Source: Alistipes sp.
GTDB lineage: Bacteria > Bacteroidota > Bacteroidia > Bacteroidales > Rikenellaceae
Direction of reading: 5' to 3'
Assembly: GCF_020026455.1 (NCBI RefSeq)
Contig: NZ_JAHHQJ010000018.1
Coordinates: forward strand, 1 to 64,000
Length of the DNA: 64,000 nucleotides
The translations under genes and the position numbers were made by a program. Each line of letters starts with the position of its first letter. Positions within the stretch are counted from its first letter, which is position 1. Below are positions 54,243 through 62,806 of this stretch, piece after piece. The notes under the pieces are model-generated. The model saw nothing but the letters and a program-made list of their open reading frames with translations, did not search any database and was not told the origin of the DNA.

Positions 54243-55508
54243 TTATTTTACAGACTCCTCCGTCTCGGTTGCACTGTCTTTTTCGGGGACCGGCATGGGG
54301 TCGACCTTGTCGCCGTGTGCCAGTTTGTGGAAGCCCTCCACGATGATCCTCTCGCCGGGAATGACGCCGCGCTCGACGATCACCCGGTTGTTGACCTCGG
54401 GTCCGAGTTCGATCAGACGGCGTTCGGCGATGCTGTCGGGGCGCATGATGAAGATGTAGGCGCCGCCCTTTTCGATGACGACCGACTTGGTCGGCACGAC
54501 CGTGGCGCCCTCGCGCACATCGAGCAGCAGGCGCACCTTCGTGAACTGTCCCGGCATCAGGATGCGGTCGGGGTTGGCCATTTCGGCACGCACGGAGAAG
54601 GTTCCCGTTTCGGGATCTACCTGCGGATCGGCGAAGTCGACCAGTCCGCGCAGCGGATACTGGGTGTTGTCGGGCAGCGTGATGGTGATGTAGGGGTCCC
54701 ACTTGCGTGAGGAGTCCTTCTGGCCCAGGTTGACGTTTCGGGCCTTGCTTTTGAGGTAGTCGAGCCCCGTCATGCTGAAGTCCACGCGCACGGTGTCGCT
54801 CTTGACCACCGTCGCCAGCAGCGATTTGCCGTTGGGTCCCACGAGTGTGCCGATGTCGACGCTGCGTTCGGAAATATAGCCCGACAGCGGCGAGCTGACG
54901 GTCGTATAGCTCAGGGCGGTTTCGGCCTGCGTGAGGTCGGCCTCGCTCATCGCCACGGAGGCCGTGGCGCTTTCGTACGAGGCGATGGCGTTGTCGAGGT
55001 CCAGCTGGCTTGCGGCGTTCTGCTCGTAGAGCGGACGGATGCGCTGCAGGTCACGGTCGGCCTTGAGTTCCAGAGCCTTGTCTTTGTTCAACTGGGCTCT
55101 CGCCTTGTTTACGCGGGCTTCGTAGAGCTTGGGGTCGATGATGAACAGCGGCTGTCCTTTTTTGACGTAGGTTCCCTCCTCGAAAAGCATTTTTTCGAGG
55201 AAGCCTTCCACCCGGGCGCGGATTTCGACGAACTGCTGGGCGCGGATGCGTCCCACATATTCGCCGTAGAGGTTGATGTCGTCGGTTTGGGCCGGTTCGA
55301 CCTGAACCACGGGCAGCAGGGGTTTTGCGGGTTTGGGGCGCAGCCACCACCAAAGCCCTCCGACAATCAATACGGCCACTCCCATCAGGACCAGCCAGGA
55401 GCGTTTCGACAGACGACGTATTCTGCCGCCAGCCTTTCCGCTGAGTTGCAGCGTACGACGGCCGGTACGGGCAGCCTGCTGCGCGATTTTCTCTCGTGAT
55501 AATTTCAT
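54243..55508 (-). CDS. RND efflux adaptor with N-terminal membrane anchor (second operon)
   Basis: 421 residues; start MKLSREKIAQQ just after the promoter box. The first ~35 residues are basic, then one membrane helix (SWLVLMGVAVLIVGGLWWWL), with no lipobox, unlike the adaptor of the first operon. Barrel-sandwich, hairpin (RVNKARAQLNKDKALELKADRDLQRIRPL) and beta-barrel domains are clear. First gene of adaptor-pump-OMF; no regulator gene is attached. Confidence 0.95.
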   Translation of the reverse strand: MKLSREKIAQQAARTGRRTLQLSGKAGGRIRRLSKRSWLVLMGVAVLIVGGLWWWLRPKPAKPLLPVVQVEPAQTDDINLYGEYVGRIRAQQFVEIRARVEGFLEKMLFEEGTYVKKGQPLFIIDPKLYEARVNKARAQLNKDKALELKADRDLQRIRPLYEQNAASQLDLDNAIASYESATASVAMSEADLTQAETALSYTTVSSPLSGYISERSVDIGTLVGPNGKSLLATVVKSDTVRVDFSMTGLDYLKSKARNVNLGQKDSSRKWDPYITITLPDNTQYPLRGLVDFADPQVDPETGTFSVRAEMANPDRILMPGQFTKVRLLLDVREGATVVPTKSVVIEKGGAYIFIMRPDSIAERRLIELGPEVNNRVIVERGVIPGERIIVEGFHKLAHGDKVDPMPVPEKDSATETEESVK

Positions 55509-55556
55509 GTTGTTGCTACATCCGGAATTGTTTGCCTGGTTTCCGGTTTTTCGGCG

Positions 55557-55564
55557 CAAAAATA
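55557..55564 (-). promoter_or_regulatory. Candidate -7 box of the second RND operon
   Basis: Minus-strand TATTTTTG (55564-55557), 48 nt before the adaptor ATG. Confidence 0.6.
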
Positions 55565-55589
55565 CTATTTTTTTTCGCCGATACGCTAT

Positions 55590-56030
55590 TTAAACGTAAA
55601 AGTTAGGTAAATATGATGTCAGACCCCTTGTTTTTGTTCCAGCAGGGCCGTTCGACGCATTTTTGTGTGGGCTGATTGCCGCTTTCCCGGCGAGGCTGTT
55701 CGTCTCTTTCCCGTGTGGGCTGATTGGCGCTTTTCCGGCGGGGCTGTTTGCTGCTTTTCCGTTTGGTCTGATTGCCTCTTTTCCGGCGAGGTCGTTCGCC
55801 TCTTTCCCGTGTGGTCCGATTGCTTTTTCCCGGGGACTGTTTGCTACATTCTTCCGCAATGACGACAGAAAACGGTAAAAAAGAAAAGCGAGGGACAATC
55901 CTTTGATTATCACTCGCCTTCGAAGAGCGGAAAACGGATTTTCGACCCAAGCATATTCCTCGTTTACAATCAGCGCATTACGTGAAGCATTTTCCTCGAA
56001 GGTCACTCCCGCGATGCGGTCATCATACAC
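55590..56030 (-). CDS. Doubtful ORF containing eight-residue repeats
   Basis: An open minus-strand frame that could start at a GTG near 56030 (a TTG at 56057 is the next start upstream). A perfect TATCTTTG box lies at 56062-56055. Residues ~10-65 (GVTFEENASRNALIVNEEYAWVE, then a hydrophobic LSLAFLFYRFL) match nothing I recognise. The rest is made of repeats of the type GKETNSLA-GKAAISPH from the 48-nt DNA repeats. The frame stays open on both strands through the repeats, so openness is weak evidence. It may be a decayed gene end. Confidence 0.25.
   Translation of the reverse strand: MYDDRIAGVTFEENASRNALIVNEEYAWVENPFSALRRRVIIKGLSLAFLFYRFLSSLRKNVANSPREKAIGPHGKEANDLAGKEAIRPNGKAANSPAGKAPISPHGKETNSLAGKAAISPHKNASNGPAGTKTRGLTSYLPNFYV
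55665..55856 (+). repeat. Four tandem copies of a 48-nt repeat
   Basis: Units start at 55665, 55713, 55761 and 55809, each exactly 48 nt, beginning gtgtgggctgattg or a close variant and internally made of two related 24-nt halves. Units differ at many positions, but the length is kept in multiples of three. Confidence 0.85.
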
Positions 56031-56090
56031 TCGTTTACATCCCAATGCTTTCGGCAAAGATAAGAATTATTTTTACACAATTTAAGAACG

Positions 56091-56489
56091 CTATTCCGGT
56101 TGTTTTCTATATACGGAATCCAGTGTATTTCCATCCTTGTCTTTCCATTCTGTCCATCCGTTGGAGGGGCTACCCGTACAGAAATCAGCGGCTGTACTGG
56201 GGCTTGAAAAGGTCTTGTCTGAGCCCATCGTCCATACGCCGTCATGCAAAGTTGCATACTCCTCGACCATCTTTTCCCACTTTGCTTTCCAGGTGAAAGA
56301 AGAAACGCAATTATTAGCAATGATACTGCCTTTTAAGACGGTAAATCCTGCGGAATTATAGAATCCTGTTGCGTTACAGCCGCGGGCTTTTGTATAAAAC
56401 AGATGTTCTTCCTTAGGCTGGGATATTTCGAAGATATTACAGCCTATAAACGATGCCAGGAACTTGATGTCCTCAAAAAACTCATCCAT
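56091..56489 (-). pseudogene. Fragment of a DUF4357-containing protein
   Basis: 132 residues ending in a clear DUF4357 domain pattern: KARGCNATGFYNSAGFTVLKGSIIA and FSSPSTAADFCTGSPSNGWTEWKDKDGNTLDSVYR. Full-length relatives carry an N-terminal GIY-YIG or methylase-like domain (recalled), which is missing. The frame breaks off near 56495, where a different gene fragment in the other orientation begins. It could still be expressed as a small protein, but a remnant is the better reading. Confidence 0.65.
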
Positions 56490-56744
56490 AGCGTTCCGTT
56501 GATGCTCGGGAGGTTGTTGGCTGATGAATCACCTGTACGGCAGTCCCGTATTTTCTGCACACGTTGGAACGACCTGGATATGACCAGCGGTTTGAGAGAA
56601 GCGATTGATGATGTCGAATTGGAAGGTTGTGTGATTGGCCAGTTGCAGGATGCCGTGTCGTTCATTGTCAGAAAAGGAGGTCGGAAGAATGGAATGTGGA
56701 GAATAATAGACGGTGATTACGAAGATTTCTTTGAAAGAATCTGA
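56490..56744 (+). pseudogene. Fragment of an AlbA_2/AAA_4-type ATP-binding protein
   Basis: About 84 residues, LMLGRLLADESPVRQSRIFCTRWNDLD ... REAIDDVELEGCVIGQLQDAVSFIV. These match the middle of the Schlafen-like 'divergent AAA' regulators, whose usual pattern is ...FCTRWNG-D...A-DD-E--GSL---L.... Both the N-terminal AlbA_2 domain and the C-terminal part (normally PDYPERA-FEALVNA) are missing. It is a remnant. Confidence 0.6.
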
Positions 56745-56759
56745 TGACATCTGAAAGAT

Positions 56760-57074
56760 ATGGATAAACTCACGAAAGAACAGAGGCACCGTTGTATGTC
56801 AGTAATAAAAGGGCGGAATAAGATAGATCGTAATAAATTTAGAGACAAAGAAGAACAGGGAAAACTTGCATCAATGGGGTGGCACTGCATTACCGTTTGG
56901 GAATGCCAGTTGAAACCGAAAGTGCAAAAGCAAACTTTAGAAGCATTAGTTTATACGCTTTGTCATATTTTCCTTGAAGACAGAAGAATTAAACATTACG
57001 AACCGGCTGAAAATGATATTCCAATGGTTGCTGAACCAATGATTGATTATAACACTAATATTGACACGCTGTGA
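56760..57074 (+). pseudogene. Very short patch repair endonuclease (vsr) with an internal deletion
   Basis: 104 residues against about 140-150 in intact Vsr. The N terminus MDKLTKEQRHRCMSVIKGRNK and the C-terminal half (KLASMGWHCITVWECQLKP ... IFLEDRRI) are clear. The central segment with the catalytic Asp and the His-rich WHGH-type site is absent, as if about 60 residues were deleted in frame. Intact vsr is normally paired with a cytosine methylase gene, which is missing here. Confidence 0.75.
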
Positions 57075-57240
57075 TGTTTCTGTTGATTATCAATAGTTTG
57101 CGATTTGATGCGTATAGTACCCAAAGGGTGCCAGTTGGAGCGGAGTAGTCTTCTCAAACAGTTCTTTCTCCACATGAATAAAAAAACACTCCTCGCAAGG
57201 ATTACCTTTTGCTCCACTATCTTTGAAAGCCCCTCAGCCG

Positions 57241-57924
57241 TCACCCCATTTGCCGCGACACGACTCCGTGATTCAGCGCGGCGCCCTTGCCGAGTCCTAT
57301 GCCGGCAGGAAGAAACAAATCGACGGAGAAATCGAGCGAAAAAGCCATCAGTGTCTGTTCCTTGTGGCGGCACGGCCGCGAAAATACCGATTCGGGATCG
57401 ATGGCCACCTTGAAGTGCTGCCCTATCTGCCACCCCACGCCCTTGGCAAAGGAGATGATGTTGCCCGTGAGTACGGCGTCGAGTTTGTCCAGCCGCATCT
57501 GTTTGGTGTCGAGCGACTGCCACTCGCGGTAGTTGGTTTGGTTGAGCGGCAACCAGTCGTGGAGGTGGTAGCCCACAGGCGTATCCAGTTCCGACAGGCA
57601 CAACTCGCGGACGCGGATATCCTCCACGCCGACAGGTCCTCTGTTGTCGCCACCAAGCACCACATCATCGGTCAGGAAACGGCCGTTGAACAAGGCCTGC
57701 ACCTCCTCCACCCCTTCGTTGAGACAGATGAGGGCGGCACGTCCTCCGAAGGTGCGGTATTGAATCAGCGGATAGCGGTAGGCATAGCCTTCGCCCATGT
57801 GGTTGTGGAACATCGTATGTTCCCTGCCGGCGGCAGCGATTACGGCACCGCGGAAGGCCGTGACCTCGGCTCTGCGCAGAGGCATATCGAAACGTACGTA
57901 CATCAGACGTAATGTGCCAGACAT
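57241..57924 (-). CDS. cas6: CRISPR repeat endoribonuclease Cas6 (Cas6b-like)
   Basis: 227 residues; ATG at 57924 (MSGTLRLMYVRF) preferred to a GTG four codons earlier that would overlap the neighbouring gene. The C terminus carries the Gly-rich loop GIGLGKGAALNHGVV of Cas6 RAMP proteins, and the N terminus MYVRFDMPLRRAEVTAFRGAV plus MFHNHMGEGYAYRYPLIQY fits the Bacteroidetes Cas6 group. H residues in the FHNH segment are candidate catalytic bases. It processes pre-crRNA from the adjacent array. Last gene of the minus-strand csx1 run. Confidence 0.88.
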   Translation of the reverse strand: MSGTLRLMYVRFDMPLRRAEVTAFRGAVIAAAGREHTMFHNHMGEGYAYRYPLIQYRTFGGRAALICLNEGVEEVQALFNGRFLTDDVVLGGDNRGPVGVEDIRVRELCLSELDTPVGYHLHDWLPLNQTNYREWQSLDTKQMRLDKLDAVLTGNIISFAKGVGWQIGQHFKVAIDPESVFSRPCRHKEQTLMAFSLDFSVDLFLPAGIGLGKGAALNHGVVSRQMG

Positions 57925-57925
57925 A

Positions 57926-58291
57926 TCAGTATTCACGGAAGTTTACAAATTCAAATTGCGAGATTTTCATGCCGTCAGCGTTGCAGACGGCATTGCGTGT
58001 CGAAGTAGAGGCCACCACCGTATATCCGGCCTGCAACAGCCGCCCGACAAGATGGAAACAGAACACCGATTCGCCCATGACATGGAAGGCGACCTTGACG
58101 CCACAGGCTTCGGCCTTGGCGCGACACGCTGCATAACAGGCCTCAACCGTCGGAAGCAGTTCTTCGCGCGACAGTGACGGATCGATGTCGGGAAATGTCA
58201 TATCCCCGACATCACCCCAGCGGGCAACGGCCATCTCGCGTTGCGACTTGCTCCACAGTGCCACCGGATGATTGGAAAGATTGATCAGCAT
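57926..58291 (-). CDS. Small CRISPR-associated protein, possible Csx20-like ring nuclease
   Basis: 121 residues. N-terminal MLINLSNHPVALWS, central FPDIDP, then FHVMGESVFCFHLVGRLLQAGYTVVASTSTRN and a closing FEFVNFREY. The alternating strand-helix pattern with a late 'ASTSTR' motif resembles Rossmann-like Csx15/Csx16/Csx20 proteins, some of which degrade cyclic oligoadenylates (recalled, not searched). It is sandwiched between csx1 (7-nt overlap) and cas6 (1-nt gap), so it belongs to this type III system. The biochemical role is inference. Confidence 0.75.
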   Translation of the reverse strand: MLINLSNHPVALWSKSQREMAVARWGDVGDMTFPDIDPSLSREELLPTVEACYAACRAKAEACGVKVAFHVMGESVFCFHLVGRLLQAGYTVVASTSTRNAVCNADGMKISQFEFVNFREY

Positions 58292-59535
58292 GTCAAATCA
58301 TGGTATTCTTTCAGATAATCGGCCAAATTGCGGATCATCGCCTGCATGTTATCGGTGTTTTTAGACATGCTGTGTGCCAGCGCATTGCGTCTTCGAGAAA
58401 CTTTCCAATATAACGTTCCCCATGGTTGCAAAACAGTATAATTCTCATTATTTGATGTTATTGTTTTAAAATCGTTCTTTATTTCATTTCGGGTCTCAAG
58501 ACTAAACGGATCCTCCTTTCCAATCTCTTCGCAAGCCCGGGTCACGATGGCTTCGGTGAGCGAGATGTAGGCCGCGGCGTAGTTCCTATTGTCGTTCTGC
58601 CAGCAGGCCAGTCGATACTGGAACTCGGAGTGGGGATAGCGCATGCTTCGGCCTTTTTCCATGCGGTCGAGGAATCGTTCGACAATCGGCGTGATGGCCA
58701 TCTGCACGATACGGGACCGCCCTTCGTTCTTGCGTATGGCCTGCAACTGTTTACACTGCTTCTCGATGGCCGTCAGGTGGTTGAGATTCTTGGCATCGGA
58801 AAAGACCTTCAGGCGCGTGGAGAGGCTTTTATCGACGGATTCGACCAGTTCGGCGATTTTGTAGGCGTTGCCGAACTCCACAAAACTGTATGCACCCGAA
58901 ATCCAGTCGTTGACCGTCAGCAGTTCCTTCATCTCGATGATGGGGGTGTGGGGAGGAGTCAGCTCTCGTGTCATCTCCAACATACCGTAGCAGATGTGGG
59001 TGATGTTTATCCGCTTGGTACTCACGTTTCGGAGATAAATCAGCAGGTTCATCACATACATGGGCAACGAGCGGAACGAATGGGTGATGTCGATGATGAG
59101 TTCGTCACGGGGCGAGAGTTCCTCTTCCAGACGGAGAATGATGTCGGAGTTTTCGCGAATCTCATCGCTGTTGATACCATAGCGGATGGGTATGACCTTC
59201 GATCCCTTGCCCAATGCGGCTTCGATACGGTCGGCATGGGGAATCACCAATTCGCTTTTGTGGTTGGCTTTCTCGCAATGGTCTGTGATTTCGGCCCATA
59301 TATTCCCATCGAATTCGTTGTTCTGCGTTCCAAAATAACAATATACTTCGCCCCACATCGAGTGGGTGGTGCCCAGCAGAAATATCTTGTCCACCCGGTA
59401 TTTCTCATAAATTGCCGCCGCGACAAACGAATGGGAGAAGTCTTTGTCGGAGTTATCAAAACGATAGTTGGTTTTTTGGTATTCGCCCGAAGTCTTGCTT
59501 CCGGTACCTAAAAATGATATCAAAACACGCGCCAT
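58285..59535 (-). CDS. csx1: CARF-HEPN ribonuclease, Csx1/Csx2 (TM1812) family
   Basis: 416 residues; start MARVLISFLGTG, just after a promoter box. The N-terminal CARF domain has ISFLGTGSKTSGEYQKTNYRF, FLLGTTHSMWGEVY and IIDITHSFRSLPMYV, the TM1812-family pattern that senses cyclic oligoadenylate made by Cas10. The C-terminal HEPN domain has the RNase motif R383-N-x3-H388 (RRNALAHSM). It would cleave RNA nonspecifically when activated. First gene of csx1-small protein-cas6. Confidence 0.92.
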   Translation of the reverse strand: MARVLISFLGTGSKTSGEYQKTNYRFDNSDKDFSHSFVAAAIYEKYRVDKIFLLGTTHSMWGEVYCYFGTQNNEFDGNIWAEITDHCEKANHKSELVIPHADRIEAALGKGSKVIPIRYGINSDEIRENSDIILRLEEELSPRDELIIDITHSFRSLPMYVMNLLIYLRNVSTKRINITHICYGMLEMTRELTPPHTPIIEMKELLTVNDWISGAYSFVEFGNAYKIAELVESVDKSLSTRLKVFSDAKNLNHLTAIEKQCKQLQAIRKNEGRSRIVQMAITPIVERFLDRMEKGRSMRYPHSEFQYRLACWQNDNRNYAAAYISLTEAIVTRACEEIGKEDPFSLETRNEIKNDFKTITSNNENYTVLQPWGTLYWKVSRRRNALAHSMSKNTDNMQAMIRNLADYLKEYHDLTC

Positions 59536-59552
59536 TTCTCTATGATTTTTAT

Positions 59553-59560
59553 CAAAGATA
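59553..59560 (-). promoter_or_regulatory. -7 box of the csx1-cas6 operon
   Basis: Minus-strand TATCTTTG (59560-59553), 17 nt before the csx1 ATG; it fixes the start codon choice. Confidence 0.65.
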
Positions 59561-59578
59561 CGATTTCTTTCCGTGAAA

Positions 59579-59792
59579 ATTGATTTTTCTCGCAGAAAAT
59601 TCTTAACTTTGATAATGTTCTGTACTTCAGCATCGAAAAACACAACGTTTGTTTACGGAGAAGCCGACTTCGTCGCGAAGGAAAGAACGAAAAAAACGCT
59701 CTTTGATGTATTGTTTCCGATCTGATTCGATAAATTTTCGTCATTGAATTATACGATAAGATATTATTCCACATATATTTACATCCTACACG
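59579..59792 (+). promoter_or_regulatory. CRISPR leader with candidate promoter
   Basis: AT-rich DNA before the first repeat. ATTG (59579-59582), 21 nt, TAACTTTG (59604-59611) on the plus strand reads toward the array. The stretch 59612-59792 has no gene. Its position next to the intact end of the array, opposite the degenerate terminal repeat, fits a leader. Confidence 0.6.
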
Positions 59793-60872
59793 GGTGTAAG
59801 CCGTATCCATTATAACAAGGATTACAACTATACCAATGGCGCCACGCTCTCGATAGGGGTGTAAGCCGTATCCATTATAACAAGGATTACAACTCCCTCC
59901 GGCGTTGATATGTCGATCTTTTGGGTGTAAGCCGTATCCATTATAACAAGGATTACAACTCCGTGTCCGGCTCCGCCTTGCCCAGCGCGGGTGTAAGCCG
60001 TATCCATTATAACAAGGATTACAACGGTCCGTCACGTCCTTACTTTGTGTGTTGAGGTGTAAGCCGTATCCATTATAACAAGGATTACAACATGGGGCAT
60101 GCCATGTCCACGAGGAGTTCTGGTGTAAGCCGTATCCATTATAACAAGGATTACAACCGACGACCCTGTCGAAAGTTTCTCCGAGGAGGTGTAAGCCGTA
60201 TCCATTATAACAAGGATTACAACAACTCGAGCTTTCCTTTCGAAATCTTGTAAGGTGTAAGCCGTATCCATTATAACAAGGATTACAACCGCGACGAGGA
60301 TTTCCGCCACGACGAAACGGTGTAAGCCGTATCCATTATAACAAGGATTACAACCCCGTCGCCGCATGGATGGTGAAGCGGTCAGGTGTAAGCCGTATCC
60401 ATTATAACAAGGATTACAACTGATTCGAGGGTCGTTACAACACCCTGCAAGGTGTAAGCCGTATCCATTATAACAAGGATTACAACGTAATTCGGAGAAC
60501 CAGCAGGGTGGTATGTGGTGTAAGCCGTATCCATTATAACAAGGATTACAACTTTTGCAATGCTTTGTAGTCTGCTCCCTCGGTGTAAGCCGTATCCATT
60601 ATAACAAGGATTACAACTGTATGACATCTGCGCGGCATCGGCCACAGGTGTAAGCCGTATCCATTATAACAAGGATTACAACCCTCTGCCGCACCATTCC
60701 GGAGTTCCTCGAGGTGTAAGCCGTATCCATTATAACAAGGATTACAACTCCTGATTCGATGTATCCAGGAAATTACCGGGTGTAAGCCGTATCCATTATA
60801 ACAAGGATTACAACTTACTACCCAGACATATAAAATCACTCGTAGGTGTAAGCCGTATCCATTATAACAAGG
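59793..60872 (+). CRISPR. CRISPR array: 17 repeats, 16 spacers
   Basis: Repeat length 36 nt, beginning GGTGTAAGCCGTATCCATTA and ending AACAAGGATTACAAC; sixteen copies are identical. Repeat starts: 59793, 59858, 59924, 59990, 60056, 60122, 60188, 60254, 60319, 60385, 60451, 60517, 60582, 60647, 60713, 60779, 60845. Spacers are 29 or 30 nt and all differ. The 17th repeat keeps 28 nt (60845-60872) and then diverges (ttaaaaga replaces attacaac), marking the leader-distal end. The plus orientation gives an 8-nt 3' tag ATTACAAC close to the usual ATTGAAAC. A weak stem gtatcc/ggattac lies in the repeat. Confidence 0.97.
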
Positions 60873-60955
60873 TTAAAAGAAGGACTGTCGGAAACAATCA
60901 GCCGAAGAGAACGAAGCCAACGCTTCACCCGAACGGAAAAAAGAATTGGAAAAAC

Positions 60956-62803
60956 ATGAAGGAATATCTGTTTCAAATTCTGCAAGAGGAGCATCTGACA
61001 GATGCGAAAGCCGGCTGCGACAGCGAAAAACCGCTGCGGAGCTGGCTCGATACCGCCATCGCTCCTGTCGCAAGGCATCTTCTCGAGGAGATTGCCGCCG
61101 CCGGACACGGCAGCTGGCCGCCAACCGACACATGGCTGACGCTGGCCGAGAAACATCTCTCGCCGCTTCCCTCCTCAACCGACGGCACCCTCTCGCTCTA
61201 CGATGTCCTGCGCCATCGGATGTTGTTGGGTGACAGTCGGGAGTTTTTGGTGGTGAAGGGCAGTCTGAGCGGTATTCAGGATTTCATCTACGATATCCGC
61301 TCGGCCAAAGCCCTCAAAAATCTGAGGGGTCGCTCCTTCTACCTCCACCTGCTGGCAGATGCCGTGGTCGAACGGTTGCTGGGTACCTTCAGGCTGACAA
61401 GGGCGGCCGTACTTTACAATTCGGGAGGCACCTTTTGTCTGTTTGTCCCGTGGAAGGAGCAGACCGACACGAAATACGAGGACATTGCCGACGAAATCCG
61501 ACAACGGGTATTTGCCTGTCATGGTCGGCCGCTGGTGATTCTCAATGCCGTGAGAGCCTTGCGGCAAACCGTGACAGATGACCTCTCCACGTTGCTGGGC
61601 GCCTTGCAACAACAGAAGAACCACAACAAATACGCACCTCTGACGGGATTCTCGCGCGAACAGTGCACCGTGCTGTTCACACCCCGGCAACCTGCGGAAG
61701 AGTCGTCGGAACGCTACATTGGATTGGGCGGTATTCTGCCGTTGTGCGAAGGCATGGCGGTCTGCACCACCCCACTGCCCCACCGCACCGACGGCATAGA
61801 GCCGGGCGGATTGGGGGTCTGTTACTATCCGCTGCAACGGGATGAACTGCGGCGGTTCGCGGCACCCTGCTCGTCGCTGATGGTATTCAATACCCACGAT
61901 GTGCCGTCTGTCACCGCCGCCGTGCGGTGTGAATACATGGCCGGTTGCGGCGCTCCCATCCAATCGTTCGAGGAGTTGCTGGGTGATGACAGTGCATTGC
62001 GGCGACTCGGCATTCTGCGCATGGACGTCGACAATCTGGGACTGATGTTCCGACAAATGGGCAAAGGCCGCCACGCCCTGCTTCGCTATGCCGCGACAAG
62101 CCGCCGTCTCGATGCCTTCTTCAAGGAGGAACTTAACGAGGTGTGGCTCGACGGATTCAGGGAGTCCACGGTGATTGTTTACAGCGGTGGTGACGATTTG
62201 TTCATCGCAGGCGAATGGACACAGACTCTGAAACTGGCCCACGCGATACGTTCCCGCTTCGAACAGTGGTTCCAGGATGTCGGTGTCGGATTGTCGGGCG
62301 GACTTTCGCTGGTCACGGCCAAATATCCCATCGTAAGGGCGGCCGAATTGAGCGCCGACGAGGAGAGCCTCGCCAAGTCCTTCGACTATAACGGTCACAC
62401 GAAAGACGCCCTCTCGCTGTTCGGCATTCCCTTGCGCTGGAAGGTGGAATTTGAAGCCGTGCAACACATCGGCCGTCTGATGGCCGAACTTGTCGGAAAC
62501 CGCACCGTGGACAAGGGCCTCATCTCGCGCCTGCTCCGCTACCATGAGATTGCGCGTTTCCGCAAGCGGCAAATCACCAATCCGCGTCTGGTATGGCTCA
62601 TGGATTACGACTTGAGCCGTCTTGTCGGCCGCAGCCGAAACAATACCGAAGCGACAAGATTTATCCGCCAATGTATCACCGACCTCACCACGGGGGTGAC
62701 CCTCGGCGGGCAGGTGACGGATTCGCCCTACCACTCTCTCCAATTGCTGGCGGTGGCGGCACGTCTGGCTGAACTGAAACTAAGAACCCACAAAAAATTA
62801 TAA
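60956..62803 (+). CDS. cas10: Cas10/Csm1, type III-A large subunit, without HD domain
   Basis: 615 residues, shorter than the usual 750-850 of Csm1. The N-terminal HD nuclease motif is absent: the protein starts about 100 residues before SLSGIQDFIYDI (103-114), which normally follows the HD domain. The first palm has YNSGGTFCLF (~154-163). The second palm has RMDVDNLG (355-362) and the cyclase motif YSGGDDLF (409-416), intact. It should therefore make cyclic oligoadenylates but not cut DNA through HD. It starts 83 nt after the last repeat with no visible promoter or terminator between, and is followed by csm2. Confidence 0.94.
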   Translation: MKEYLFQILQEEHLTDAKAGCDSEKPLRSWLDTAIAPVARHLLEEIAAAGHGSWPPTDTWLTLAEKHLSPLPSSTDGTLSLYDVLRHRMLLGDSREFLVVKGSLSGIQDFIYDIRSAKALKNLRGRSFYLHLLADAVVERLLGTFRLTRAAVLYNSGGTFCLFVPWKEQTDTKYEDIADEIRQRVFACHGRPLVILNAVRALRQTVTDDLSTLLGALQQQKNHNKYAPLTGFSREQCTVLFTPRQPAEESSERYIGLGGILPLCEGMAVCTTPLPHRTDGIEPGGLGVCYYPLQRDELRRFAAPCSSLMVFNTHDVPSVTAAVRCEYMAGCGAPIQSFEELLGDDSALRRLGILRMDVDNLGLMFRQMGKGRHALLRYAATSRRLDAFFKEELNEVWLDGFRESTVIVYSGGDDLFIAGEWTQTLKLAHAIRSRFEQWFQDVGVGLSGGLSLVTAKYPIVRAAELSADEESLAKSFDYNGHTKDALSLFGIPLRWKVEFEAVQHIGRLMAELVGNRTVDKGLISRLLRYHEIARFRKRQITNPRLVWLMDYDLSRLVGRSRNNTEATRFIRQCITDLTTGVTLGGQVTDSPYHSLQLLAVAARLAELKLRTHKKL

Positions 62804-62806
62804 GCA

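Noticed and set aside
57218..57225. A perfect plus-strand TATCTTTG box downstream of vsr
   Set aside because: No plus-strand gene follows it; cas6 is encoded on the other strand. It may be a relic promoter or chance.
59520..60839. Minus-strand frames through the CRISPR array with a repeating VVILVIMDTAYT translation
   Set aside because: The repetition is the CRISPR repeat translated; not protein-coding.
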